In this document: piece after piece, positions 35,246 through 44,980 of the stretch | How positions within the stretch are numbered: position 1 is the stretch's first letter | How the letters are laid out: every line of letters begins with the position of its first letter | From: Vibrio amylolyticus | GTDB lineage: Bacteria; Pseudomonadota; Gammaproteobacteria; Enterobacterales; Vibrionaceae | NCBI RefSeq assembly: GCF_023145695.1 | Contig: NZ_JAJHVV010000009.1 | Coordinates: 124,001-188,000 of the forward strand | Direction of reading: 5' to 3' | Length of the DNA stretch: 64,000 bases | Translations under genes and position numbers: made by a program | Notes under the pieces: generated by a model | What the model was told of the DNA's origin: nothing | The model's database searches: none | The model's input: only the letters and a program-made list of their open reading frames with translations

Positions 35246-36929
35246 TTGGATAAACAACCGCAAGTAACGTGGTGGCAAGCCATTTTTACCAAGACCGTCT
35301 CTCGTCAGCTGTTTTGGGGAGTAGCCTTAACACATGCTTTACTCATGACTATTTTTGTTATTGATCTTGTCGAAAAGCAGCAAGAATTTTATATCAGCAA
35401 AGTAAACAGCAATCGATCGCTTTGGTAAAAACGTTAGCGGCAAACGGTACATCGTGGATACTGTCGGACGATTATATCGGGATGGAAGAAGTGATTAACT
35501 CTCAGTCTCTTTTTCCTGATTTGAATTTTGCTCTCTTTACCGATAACGATAATAAGGTGTTAGCTCATAGTAACAGAGAGTATGTCGGCTTGTTCTTGGA
35601 TGACACGGTGAGCTTACGAATGTTGGATGATTCGGTTGGTACTTTGATTCTTTTCGAAAATGGCCAGCAAATTGACATTGCAACAGGTGTTTACGTCAAT
35701 GGAGAGAAAATAGGTTGGGCGCGGGTTAGTTTAAATAGGGGCCACATCGTCAATAACCTAGAAGTGATCAATCGAAATGGTTATTTCTACATGCTTCTTG
35801 CCGTTGTTGTTGGGAGTCTTTTCGCGATTTTATTGGCAAAAGGGTTAACCAAGGCAATACGAGTTATGACAACGGCTGCCCATGATGTACGGGAAGGTGC
35901 TCGAGATGTGAGTTTTGACGTCGATCGCATTGATGAGCTCGGCACTTTGAGTAGCGATCTAAATGATACAGTGAAAACCCTTGCAGAAAATGAAGCAGAA
36001 TTGAAACGATACCAACAGGGTTTGGAGAAAATAGTTAAAGAGCGAACCATCGAGCTTGAGGAGAGTAATAGTGAACTGTTACGCGCTAATGAGGTGATCT
36101 CAGAACATAATATTCAGATTGAAGCGTCGTATATCAAGTTAAAAGATATGCAGAAAAAACTAGTAGAAACAGAGAAAATGTCGGCATTGGCTTATTTGGT
36201 TCGCGGCGTTGCCCACGAGATGAATACACCACTTGGTATTGCCATTACCGGCAATTCTTGTGTGAGTGATAAGGTTCGTGAAATTAAAGCGTATTTATCA
36301 GGAACAAACATAACAAAAGAGCGACTATTAGAGTACTTACAAGATACCGAAGAAGCGAGCGAGTTCGTTTCAACGAATATTGAACGAGCAACACTTCTTG
36401 TTGAGCGATTTAAGGAACTCGATGCGCAGCAATATATAGATAGTAACGATCCTATAAATATCCGAGAACACGTCTCAGCTGCACTTGCTAATCAAAACTT
36501 GGATGAAATGGAACCGAAGTTAATGGTTAGCCTCGATATTGCCGATGATATAAATGTACTAGGTAATGCAAAACAGTTCGAACAGCTTCTTTATCATCTT
36601 TTTGAAAACTCGACTCTTCATGCATTTGATGGAATTGAGGACCGACAAATCTCGATCACTGCAAAACAAAAGCAAAGCAAAGCAAAGTAGAACTTGTCTA
36701 CCAAGATAATGGTAATGGAATGAAGCAAGAGCAGGTTGAGCAGATCTTTAACCCATTTTATACCAGCAAACTGGGCATAGGCAGTAGTGGGTTAGGCATG
36801 AGTGTTGTTTATAATATTGTCACGCACAGTCTAAATGGTGAGATTTCATGCCACTCTGAATTAGGAGAGGGCGTTACGCTTACGATTCTTTTAGATCTTG
36901 TTGAGGATGACAAACGTGATGAAGAATGA
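35246..36929 (+). pseudogene. PhnD-associated sensor histidine kinase, two frameshifts
   Basis: Kinase of about 560 residues broken twice. The first part (35246-35428) gives a membrane segment, then one base is missing near 35404-35406 (three A where four restore the frame). The second part (to 36690) has a periplasmic region, second membrane segment, HAMP (about 36000), coiled coil, and H-box RGVAHEMNTPLGIAI. A stop at 36688-36690 arises after three CAAAG units; with two units the reading would continue KVELVYQDNGNG and join the glycine boxes in 36691-36929 (GSSGLGMSVVYNIV). So the ATPase domain is cut off as sequenced. It starts at TTG, 9 bases after the binding-protein stop. Confidence 0.78.
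36673..36687 (+). repeat. CAAAG simple-sequence repeat, three units
   Basis: Three exact CAAAG units (36673-36687), after an imperfect CAAAAG, inside the kinase coding region. With three units the frame reaches TAG at 36688-36690; with two or five units the ATPase domain is read in frame. This is the kind of repeat that changes length by strand slippage. Confidence 0.75.
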
Positions 36930-37206
36930 AGGTAAAGGAGAGTGAAAGTTAAACGCATAGTTTGAATCGTTTGTAGGATTAACCATCGATTAATTAGGCT
37001 AATTATCGATTCAGTTACATAGTGTAGGCTACTGATATAACCGCTAAACTCATTTGAAAATCAATGTTGTGTTCATGCTGCTGGGTTGATTGGCTATGCG
37101 GCTATTCGTGACCTATCTATCAACTTATAAACAATTGTTCCGTGCTACTGGAAAGCCTCAAATCCTCAACTATTCTCCAATAGTCAGCGGTTCAAAGGTT
37201 ACTGTT

Positions 37207-38544
37207 ATGTCTCATGTTTTTCATCGTCATTGTCAGTCGTTATTGCCTACAATCTCTCATGGCCGCGGGGCGTATCTTTATGATACTCGTGGTAAAAAAT
37301 ACCTCGATGCGTGTGGCGGTGCTGCTGTGTCGAACTTGGGGCACAATAATGCTCAGATAAAACACGCGATACAAAACCAGATGGATAATATCCCTTATGC
37401 ACATACTGGTTTTTTTACTAGCCAAGTTGCCGAAGATCTTGCTCATAAGTTGTCTTCATTAGCCCCTGAACCACTTAATTATGTTTACTTTACTAGTGGC
37501 GGCTCAGAAGCGGTTGAAGCGGCCTTGAAAGTGGCTAGACAGTATTTTCTAGAGCAAGGAAAGAGTGAGAAAACTCAGTTTATTGCTCGTCATCAGAGTT
37601 ACCATGGCAACACACTTGGCGCGTTATCGGTTGGAGGAAATCATTGGCGTAGAGACCCTTTTAAAGCCATTATGTCTCCCTCACACCATATCAATCCTTG
37701 TTACCCATATCGTTTTCAAGAGCAAGATGAAACCAATGAAGCCTACGCGCTAAGATCGGCTAGCGAACTCGAAACGTCTATATTGAAAATCGGCCCCGAA
37801 AATGTGATGGCGTTTGTCGCCGAGCCGATAGTAGGGGCGACCTCTGGCGCAGTAGTTCCAAGCGCTGGATACTTTTCCCATATACGTAAAATTTGCGATA
37901 AATATGATGTGTTACTGATCTTAGATGAAGTGATGTGCGGAGTTGGGCGAAGCGGACGCTTCTTTGCGTTTGAGTACGAAGATATTACCCCCGACATTGT
38001 CACCGTTGCAAAAGGGCTTGGCGCTGGCTATCAGCCAATTGGTGCCACGCTAGTGAGCAGTAAGATTCACAATGCTATTGCCCAAGGGTCTGGGTTTTTC
38101 CAACATGGCCATACGTTTATGGGCCACCCAATGGCTTGTGCAGCGAGTCTTGCAACCATCAACTATATTCAGCAGCACGATTTAACCAGTAGAGTAACCA
38201 AACTGGGAGAAGATTTACGCTCAAAACTGCAAGACACCTTTGGTCATCGTGATTACATCGGTGAGATTCGAGGGCGCGGTCTATTTATTGGTATTGAATT
38301 GGTGGAAGACAAAGAATCAAAACAGCCCCACAAACCAAGCCATCAACTGGCCAAAAAGTTAAAAGCGACCGCTATGGATGAAGGGTTAATGATTTACCCA
38401 ATGGGAGGGACGATTGATGGTACTCAGGGGAATCATATTCTTCTCGCGCCACCGTTTATTATTGATGACGCCCAGAGTGATGAAATCGTCGATAAACTCA
38501 ATGTGACCTTACAAAAGGTAATGCGCCACATAGGGGAGGGTTAG
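37207..38544 (+). CDS. Class III (omega-type) PLP aminotransferase
   Basis: Pyridoxal-phosphate aminotransferase of about 445 residues. The fold-type-I class III pattern is clear: DTRGKKYLDACGGAAVSNLGH, FTSGGSEAVEAALK (cofactor phosphate loop), LILDEVMCGVGRSG, then the Schiff-base lysine Lys269 in VAKGLGAGYQPIGA. It transfers an amino group between an amine or omega-amino acid and a keto acid. Start at 37207 (MSHVFHRH) follows AAAGG by eight bases. It is 5 bases from the BKACE gene, implying a shared pathway. Confidence 0.88.
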   Translation: MSHVFHRHCQSLLPTISHGRGAYLYDTRGKKYLDACGGAAVSNLGHNNAQIKHAIQNQMDNIPYAHTGFFTSQVAEDLAHKLSSLAPEPLNYVYFTSGGSEAVEAALKVARQYFLEQGKSEKTQFIARHQSYHGNTLGALSVGGNHWRRDPFKAIMSPSHHINPCYPYRFQEQDETNEAYALRSASELETSILKIGPENVMAFVAEPIVGATSGAVVPSAGYFSHIRKICDKYDVLLILDEVMCGVGRSGRFFAFEYEDITPDIVTVAKGLGAGYQPIGATLVSSKIHNAIAQGSGFFQHGHTFMGHPMACAASLATINYIQQHDLTSRVTKLGEDLRSKLQDTFGHRDYIGEIRGRGLFIGIELVEDKESKQPHKPSHQLAKKLKATAMDEGLMIYPMGGTIDGTQGNHILLAPPFIIDDAQSDEIVDKLNVTLQKVMRHIGEG

Positions 38545-38549
38545 CCGCA

Positions 38550-39395
38550 ATGTCTGATTCGATTGGCATCATTGTCGCTCCAAATGGGGCAACAAAAACT
38601 CAAGGTAATCACTCAGCGTTACCGATTACTCCCAAAGAGATAGCCGACACGGTAGAGGCATGCCTTTGTGAAGGCGCGGCAATGGTGCATCTTCACTCCC
38701 GAGATGCACACGGGAGGCACTCGCTAGAAATTAGCGATAACTTATTGACTTATCAGTTGGTTAAAGAGCGTGTTGGGAGTGATATTCTAGTCCAACTGAC
38801 GACGGAAGCTGTTGGTCAATATTCACCAGAGCACCAGATGGCATTAATAAAAGCGGTAAAACCTGAAGCGGCTTCTTTTGCCATTAAAGAGCTTATTCCT
38901 AACGAAAATTATAATGGAACAGCAAAGGCGTTTTTTCATTGGGTAGCAGAACAATCCATTATCCCACAGTATATTGTTTACTCAATTAATGAGCTTAAAC
39001 GTTACCTAGATCTCATAGAGAATCAGATACTTCCAAAGCAAAATCACCATCTTTTGCTAGTCTTAGGTAGATATAACGAGCAATTATTGTCCAACCCAAC
39101 TGACTTGTTGCCCTATTTCCCATATTTGCAACAGCTTTCTTGTCGTTGGGCGGTATGCGCGTTTGGTACTCAAGAGTTACACTGTTTAACTGCTGCCGCA
39201 CTTTTGGGCGGAGACGTTCGAATAGGATTTGAAAACAATCATTTAGATCTATTTGGACAGCCCGCATTGAGTAATGCACAGCAAGTAAAACAACTGAAAA
39301 ATCTATTAATCCAGCTAAACATTGAAACCTATGACGCCGGCACATACAGAGAAAAATTATTCAATAGTCTGCCATGTGAAGGGTCACTGTACTAA
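38550..39395 (+). CDS. BKACE family (3-keto-5-aminohexanoate cleavage-type) enzyme
   Basis: TIM-barrel, zinc-dependent enzyme of 281 residues (DUF849/BKACE). It splits a beta-keto acid with acetyl-CoA to give a CoA ester and acetoacetate. Zinc ligands His47 and His49 lie in MVHLHSRD; a further catalytic region is VRIGFENNHL near residue 225. The known members include the lysine-fermentation Kce enzyme. The adjacent aminotransferase suggests an amino-acid-derived beta-keto acid. I do not know which substrate; a CoA transferase or CoA ligase is not beside it. Confidence 0.85.
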   Translation: MSDSIGIIVAPNGATKTQGNHSALPITPKEIADTVEACLCEGAAMVHLHSRDAHGRHSLEISDNLLTYQLVKERVGSDILVQLTTEAVGQYSPEHQMALIKAVKPEAASFAIKELIPNENYNGTAKAFFHWVAEQSIIPQYIVYSINELKRYLDLIENQILPKQNHHLLLVLGRYNEQLLSNPTDLLPYFPYLQQLSCRWAVCAFGTQELHCLTAAALLGGDVRIGFENNHLDLFGQPALSNAQQVKQLKNLLIQLNIETYDAGTYREKLFNSLPCEGSLY

Positions 39396-39415
39396 CCGAG
39401 AAATAAGGAAATACC

Positions 39416-40390
39416 ATGAAGCGACTTAAGTCATTAGTCACCGCGACAACCGCAACTCTTTTAATTGGTGCTGCAGGCACAGCGGTAGCTCAAGACCGAT
39501 TCGTAACAATTGGCACAGGGGGAGTGACAGGGGTGTACTACCCAACAGGCGGTGCAATCTGTCGTCTGGTTAATAAGTCTCGCAGTGAGCACAATATTCG
39601 TTGTTCAGTAGAAAGTACTGGCGGTTCTATTTACAACATTAATACGATTCGTGCTGGTGAGCTCGATTTGGGTATTGCGCAATCTGATTGGCAGTACCAC
39701 GCGTACAACGGCAGTAGTAAGTTTGGTGATAAGGGTGCATTCAAAGATCTTCGCGCCGTATTCTCTGTTCACCCAGAACCGTTCACCGTGGTTGCACGAG
39801 CAGACTCAGGCATCAAAACCTTTGAAGATCTGAAAGGCAAGCGCGTTAACATCGGTAACCCGGGCTCTGGTCAACGCGGTACCATGGAAGTCTTGATGGG
39901 CGAGTATGGTTGGACAAACAGTGACTTTAAATTGGTCTCAGAGCTAAAAGCCTCAGAGCAATCTAAAGCACTGTGTGACAACAAAATTGATGCGATGATC
40001 TACACGGTTGGTCACCCAAGTGGCGCAATTAAAGAAGCGACAACGTCGTGTGATAGCGTCATCGTTAGTGTTGCTGGTATGAAAGTGGATAAGCTTGTAT
40101 CAGACAATAGCTTCTATCGAATCGCGAGTGTTCCTGGCGGTATGTACAATGGCAACGACAATGACACGGCGACATTTGGTGTTGGTGCAACGTTTGTCTC
40201 TTCAACAGATGTGCCCGAAGATGTGGTGTATAACATTGTTAAAGCGGTATTTGAGAACTTTGATGACTTTAAGCGTCTCCACCCAGCTTTTGCTAACTTG
40301 AAAAAAGAAGAGATGATCAAAGATGGTCTTTCTGCTCCACTGCACGCCGGTGCGGAAAAATACTATCGTGAGGCTGGTTTGATTAAGTAG
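39416..40390 (+). CDS. TAXI family TRAP transporter solute-binding protein
   Basis: Periplasmic binding protein of 324 residues with a signal peptide of about 25 residues (ending TAVAQ). The stretch [20 protein letters not shown] is the TAXI hallmark, and [20 protein letters not shown] and [20 protein letters not shown] follow in the usual order. TAXI proteins feed a fused TRAP permease for dicarboxylates or amino acids such as glutamate. No permease gene is present downstream; the next gene is convergent. It begins 20 bases after the BKACE gene and is probably in the same operon. Confidence 0.88.
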   Translation: MKRLKSLVTATTATLLIGAAGTAVAQDRFVTIGTGGVTGVYYPTGGAICRLVNKSRSEHNIRCSVESTGGSIYNINTIRAGELDLGIAQSDWQYHAYNGSSKFGDKGAFKDLRAVFSVHPEPFTVVARADSGIKTFEDLKGKRVNIGNPGSGQRGTMEVLMGEYGWTNSDFKLVSELKASEQSKALCDNKIDAMIYTVGHPSGAIKEATTSCDSVIVSVAGMKVDKLVSDNSFYRIASVPGGMYNGNDNDTATFGVGATFVSSTDVPEDVVYNIVKAVFENFDDFKRLHPAFANLKKEEMIKDGLSAPLHAGAEKYYREAGLIK

Positions 40391-40427
40391 TTTATTTAGT
40401 CGAGATAAAATCGTTCTAAGTACGGTA

Positions 40428-40461
40428 AGGAGTATTTAGCTAGGTCATGCTAAATACTCCT
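40428..40461. terminator. Hairpin between convergent genes
   Basis: A 13-base perfect stem (AGGAGTATTTAGC with GCTAAATACTCCT) with an eight-base loop. It is at the expected place for a terminator but has no long T-run on either strand, so termination strength is uncertain. Confidence 0.5.
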
Positions 40462-40491
40462 AGTTACTTCCAATTACCAACGGACATATTA

Positions 40492-42024
40492 TCAGGAACT
40501 GGAAAGTGGCAATGTGATAGCGAAGCCGGAGCCTCCGGTTAGCGGTTGATAGTAAGAAATATTCCCCTTCATTCCTTGAGTGACAAGGTTATAAACCAAA
40601 CTCAGCCCCAACCCTTTACTTCCCTTGCCTCGAGCGGTTGTGACAAAAGGGTCAAAGATATGCTTTAGAATGTCTGGCTCGATGCCTCTACCATTGTCTT
40701 CAACACTGATTTCTAACTCTTGATCCATCACATTGGCAATAACCAGAATATTATCTGAAGGAGATTGAGTTAAACCGTGTTCAAGTGAGTTTAAAATAAG
40801 GTCTTCTATGATTTGGCTCAACTGCCACGTATTAAGCTTAACCACACTGTCATTTGGAATAACATGGATATCAAAGGTTATTGAGTGTTCTTTTTTATAG
40901 TGGTGTAGTGCCAGGTGAACGGTATCTTCCAGCCATTGGTTCAGTTCAATGTTTTCTAGTTGTGCATTTTGTGTCTCATGTATAGAGAGGCGTTTAAATT
41001 GGGCAACAAGTTGTGACATTCGTGTCACGTTCGTTGTAATAATATCGCTAGACTGCAAACCCAGCGCTATGCTTTCAGAAAGAGACGTTTTGGATATACT
41101 GCCGCTATCAAGGTCACTTTTTAAATTGTGGAAGATGTCGGGTTGTAGGCTATTCGCCACGTTAATATTACCGAGTGGTGTGTTCAGCTCATGCGCCATT
41201 CCTAGTACTAATTTTGTTAATGAGTTTTGTTTTTCTGCTTCTATTAATTGGGCTTGAGTTTCTTGAAGGTCTTCCAATACAGATTCGAGGTTTCGAGTTC
41301 TTTCATTAAGTTGTGCAGTTCTATCCAACACTTTTTGTTCCAGAATTAGGTTGGCGTTCTCTAATTCTTTTTGGGCTTTTGATAGTTCCAGTGTTCGACT
41401 GAGGATACGGCTTTCCAAATGTCGGTTCAGTTCCTTAACCGCTTCTTCGGCTTTTTGTCGCTTTATAAACTCGCCAAGAGTGGAGCCAAACAATCTCAGA
41501 GTATGGCTTTGATAGGTCTGGAACGGTTTATGATTTATCAGATTGTCACACGCCATCCACCCGATCACTTCTTGATCGTCCCATATAGCGAGTGCCGCAT
41601 TCCAGCCATAACCGACGGTGTCTAATTCTCCTTTTTCACGACTAAACTCATAGAGCTCTTTGTCATGCCAAACGCACACTTTTCCTTTGTAAGACATTTC
41701 ACGGACGACCTCTTTCACCTCTTCAAGCATAGGCGTAGCAAAGTCAGCTTCTGAACGAACTCTTCCTTCGTCATCTGTCCCCCATGTTCCAACCATCCAG
41801 TCTCGCTTTTTATCAATCATCAAAATACCCATACGGTCAATATCGAGATGATGAAGACAAGCGGTGACGGCTAGACGATAAAGGTCATCTAATGATTCGG
41901 CTTTAGACAGCTCTATTGATATCTCATGCAGCTGGAACAATTGATGGTAAAACTGTGTGGCATTTTCACTGTCGGCTGCCAATTCATCTGAAGCATCGTC
42001 TGAGTAGGTGATGAGTCGACTCAT
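40492..42024 (-). CDS. GAF-domain cytoplasmic histidine kinase
   Basis: Kinase of 510 residues without membrane segments. A GAF sensory domain fills about residues 25-190 (ELSKAESLDDLYRLAV, then GWNAALAIWDDQEVIGWMAC), followed by a long coiled coil of about 80 residues, a HisKA domain with His278 in MAHELNTPLG, and an HATPase domain ending in KGSKGLGLSLVYNLV. The HELNTPLG box matches the frameshifted kinase (HEMNTPLG), so they share a subfamily. No response regulator is next to it. The start at 42024 has GGAGG five bases upstream. Confidence 0.85.
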   Translation of the reverse strand: MSRLITYSDDASDELAADSENATQFYHQLFQLHEISIELSKAESLDDLYRLAVTACLHHLDIDRMGILMIDKKRDWMVGTWGTDDEGRVRSEADFATPMLEEVKEVVREMSYKGKVCVWHDKELYEFSREKGELDTVGYGWNAALAIWDDQEVIGWMACDNLINHKPFQTYQSHTLRLFGSTLGEFIKRQKAEEAVKELNRHLESRILSRTLELSKAQKELENANLILEQKVLDRTAQLNERTRNLESVLEDLQETQAQLIEAEKQNSLTKLVLGMAHELNTPLGNINVANSLQPDIFHNLKSDLDSGSISKTSLSESIALGLQSSDIITTNVTRMSQLVAQFKRLSIHETQNAQLENIELNQWLEDTVHLALHHYKKEHSITFDIHVIPNDSVVKLNTWQLSQIIEDLILNSLEHGLTQSPSDNILVIANVMDQELEISVEDNGRGIEPDILKHIFDPFVTTARGKGSKGLGLSLVYNLVTQGMKGNISYYQPLTGGSGFAITLPLSSS

Positions 42025-42238
42025 GGTTCCTCCATGATTTGCCTTCCTTATAGAGTAAGTGTAGTGGTTAGAAGAAGCTCTATGAAACAAAATTTTAAAT
42101 AAAAATGCAGCTCGATGGAGGAGCCAAAGAGCCGCTAACTAAATTAATGTAATTACTCTTAATTCTTAATTCTTAAGGATATGAGGAAAATAGACCTTTC
42201 CCTTTACCACTTAGTCACTAAATATGATTCATTAAAAA

Positions 42239-43795
42239 CTAGTCACCCACGTTTTGGTTACCTACACCGGCATACTTAACACCCGATAACATCGCCATCT
42301 CTTTATTCCATGTAGCAAGATCATTCGGATTAAACTTACCAAGATCGTCGTGTCCACACGCGCGAGACATCACCTGCATCAACTCAACCGACGCTTCAAA
42401 GAAGTTCTGTAGTTGCTTAGACGCTTTATCAACATTCAATCGTTGGCGTAAATCCGCCTTTTGAGTAGCAATGCCTGCTGGGCAGTTGTTGGTATTACAC
42501 ATGCGCGCTGCGACACAGCCAATGGATTGCATGGCACTGTTTGAAATCGCAACGCCATCTGCGCCTAATGCCATAGCTTTGACAAAGTCCATTGGCACTC
42601 GAAGTCCACCTGTGACAATTAAAGTTACGCGGCCACTCACGCCTTGCTTGTCCAGGTAGCGTCTTGCTCGTGCGAGTGCGGGAATGGTTGGAACACTGAT
42701 GTGGTCACGAAACATCTCTGGTGCAGCCCCCGTACCACCTCCACGACCGTCTAGGATGATGTAATCGGCAGACGCATCAAGGGCAAACTGAATATCTTCC
42801 TCGATATGATTTGCACTCAGTTTAAAGCCAATAGGGATGCCGCCAGTCACTTCCCTTACTCGGTTGGCAAACTTTTTAAAATCTTCAGCGGTATGGAGGT
42901 CAGCAAAAGTTGGTGGAGAGATAGCTGGCTCACCTTCTGGAATACCACGCACTTGCGATATCTTTCCAATATTTTTATTGCCTGGAAGATGGCCTCCTGT
43001 GCCGGTTTTAGCGCCTTGCCCACCTTTAAAGTGAAACGCCTGAACATTTTTTAGTTTCGATTCATCGTAGCCAAATCCAGCGCTCGCTAACTCATAAAAG
43101 TAACGCGAGTTTTCAGCTTGCTCTTCACTGAGCATACCACCTTCACCAGAGCAAATTCCCGTTCCTGCTAGCTCCGCGCCTCTCGCCATGGAGACTTTTG
43201 CTTCTTCTGAAAGTGCGCCAAAACTCATGTCGGAAACGAATAGGGGTATTTTAAGTGTTAACGGCTTTTTAGCTTGAGGGCCAATCACCAACTCTGTCGA
43301 AACAACGGAATCTTCCATTAATGGTTTCGTCGCCATTTGTGCGACCATAATTTGTATATCGTCCCAGTGAGGAAGTAGGTGCCTAGGAACACCCATAGAC
43401 GTCATTGGGCCATGATGCCCTACTTTGGAGAGGCCATCGCGTGCTAGCTGATGAATAAATTCAACGGTGGGCTCTTCCTGCGTTGCCGTAGCTGAAGGAG
43501 CAGCGTCTACCGATTGAATTTGAACACCAGGACCTTCTTCTCCAACTTGCTCGGCCGTGAACTGTTTATGGGAACCGTCGCAAAATGGAGTGTTGGCTGA
43601 GTGTTTACATTTGCAAAGGTAAGCGTCTCCACTTTCCTCTGCTACAAAGCTCTTAGATTTCATGCCAGTGCCTGCGTGTGATCCGTCACAATAGGGTTGG
43701 TTCTTAGAGCGGCCACAGGAACAGAAATAGTAGGTTTGATCTTTTACGAGTTCGACTTTAATGGGTTTGTTGTCAGCGATGATTGGATTGCTCAT
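42239..43795 (-). CDS. CDGSH iron-sulfur and FMN glutamate-synthase-like protein
   Basis: Single chain of 518 residues. The N-terminus has two CDGSH-type zinc-finger-like iron-sulfur sites: CSCGRSKNQPYCDGSH and CKCKHSANTPFCDGSH. After a linker (about 85-110) comes the FMN-binding barrel of the glutamate-synthase central domain (DMSFGALSEEAKVSMARGAE, KGGQGAKTGTGGHLPGNK, YIILDGRGGGTGAAP, CNTNNCPAGIATQK). It lacks the glutaminase domain, so it is not a full glutamate synthase. A flavin oxidoreductase acting with an unknown electron carrier is likely. Confidence 0.85.
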   Translation of the reverse strand: MSNPIIADNKPIKVELVKDQTYYFCSCGRSKNQPYCDGSHAGTGMKSKSFVAEESGDAYLCKCKHSANTPFCDGSHKQFTAEQVGEEGPGVQIQSVDAAPSATATQEEPTVEFIHQLARDGLSKVGHHGPMTSMGVPRHLLPHWDDIQIMVAQMATKPLMEDSVVSTELVIGPQAKKPLTLKIPLFVSDMSFGALSEEAKVSMARGAELAGTGICSGEGGMLSEEQAENSRYFYELASAGFGYDESKLKNVQAFHFKGGQGAKTGTGGHLPGNKNIGKISQVRGIPEGEPAISPPTFADLHTAEDFKKFANRVREVTGGIPIGFKLSANHIEEDIQFALDASADYIILDGRGGGTGAAPEMFRDHISVPTIPALARARRYLDKQGVSGRVTLIVTGGLRVPMDFVKAMALGADGVAISNSAMQSIGCVAARMCNTNNCPAGIATQKADLRQRLNVDKASKQLQNFFEASVELMQVMSRACGHDDLGKFNPNDLATWNKEMAMLSGVKYAGVGNQNVGD

Positions 43796-43960
43796 GTTGT
43801 TTCCCTCTCCCTATGTCCATGGGTTTTTTTATCATTATAGGTTTACATTTTTATCAGATCTAAGTGTTGAAAGTTGAGCTAGTGCGTATTGATGCTACGA
43901 CACTAGCTGGAGATATAACGCCTTATTAAACGTTGTTTGTATTGATATTTAGCGCACAAA

Positions 43961-44854
43961 CTAATTGAATTGACCGCTACTGTAATCTTGAAACGCTTGC
44001 ATCAATTCTTGTTTGGTATTCATGACAAATGGGCCGCCTCTCACCACTGGTTCATAGAGTGGCTTACCTGCAAGGAGCAAAAACTGGACATCTGCGCTTG
44101 CAGTAAAGGAAACTTGTTCTTCTTCGCCTTTGCTGAGAATACCGATGTGTTTCTCTGCCACGTGTGAGGAACTTACACTGTTAAATTCGTGGTTGTCGCT
44201 TTCATTAATAACGATCGTTCCCTCAATAACATAGACAAAAGCGTTATGTCCTGCCGGAATATCTTGAATAAATGTGCCGTTTTGTGGCATTGAAACGTGC
44301 ATATAAGTCGGCGTCGTATAGTGATTGTTTACAGGGCCTTTTGTACCTTGGTTAGTGGTTCCTGAAATAACGCGTACAGATATACCATCTTCGCGTTCTT
44401 CAAGGGGGGTACTTTCTGGTGGGAACTCTTGGTATCCCGGCTCAACCATCTTAGACTCCTTAGGAAGGTTGACCCACAATTGATAGCCTTTTAATAGCCC
44501 ATCTTCTTGCTCTGGCATTTCAGAGTGAAGAATGCCTTTACCTGCCGTCATCCATTGCACGCCTCCCGGCTCAATAACGCCTTCGTTACCAGCGCTATCT
44601 TTATGTCGCATCTTCCCGTTTAACAAATAAGTGACGGTTTCAAAACCACGATGCGGATGAGTAGGGAAGCCACCAATGTAGTCAGACGCATCATCGCTTT
44701 CAAAACAGTCGAGTAATAAAAATGGGTCGAGCATATCGAGTTCGTGAGTTCCAATGATACGAGTAAGTTTCACACCATCGCCGTCAGAGGTGATCACGCC
44801 CTTAAAGGTTTTGCTAAGCGTACGGTATTGCGCTTTCTTTTTGGTTGTATCCAT
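43961..44854 (-). CDS. Pirin family protein
   Basis: Bicupin of 297 residues. The N-terminal cupin has the metal ligands in FPTHPHRGFETVTYLLNG, with the later WMTAGKGILHSEMPEQ containing the last His and Glu ligands. Pirins include quercetin 2,3-dioxygenases and redox-responsive regulators. No signal peptide, so it is cytoplasmic. The divergent LysR gene 126 bases away probably controls it, an arrangement common for pirin genes. The natural substrate is unknown. Confidence 0.88.
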   Translation of the reverse strand: MDTTKKKAQYRTLSKTFKGVITSDGDGVKLTRIIGTHELDMLDPFLLLDCFESDDASDYIGGFPTHPHRGFETVTYLLNGKMRHKDSAGNEGVIEPGGVQWMTAGKGILHSEMPEQEDGLLKGYQLWVNLPKESKMVEPGYQEFPPESTPLEEREDGISVRVISGTTNQGTKGPVNNHYTTPTYMHVSMPQNGTFIQDIPAGHNAFVYVIEGTIVINESDNHEFNSVSSSHVAEKHIGILSKGEEEQVSFTASADVQFLLLAGKPLYEPVVRGGPFVMNTKQELMQAFQDYSSGQFN

Positions 44855-44980
44855 CGGTTAATCCTCGTTTCTTTTTTGATAGACCCATAGTAGTTGTTGA
44901 TAAAAAGGCATTAAACAGCAAAAATGAGAAATGATTGTTCTCATTTTGAGATTAATATTATTGTTTGGGAGGTCATTGGT

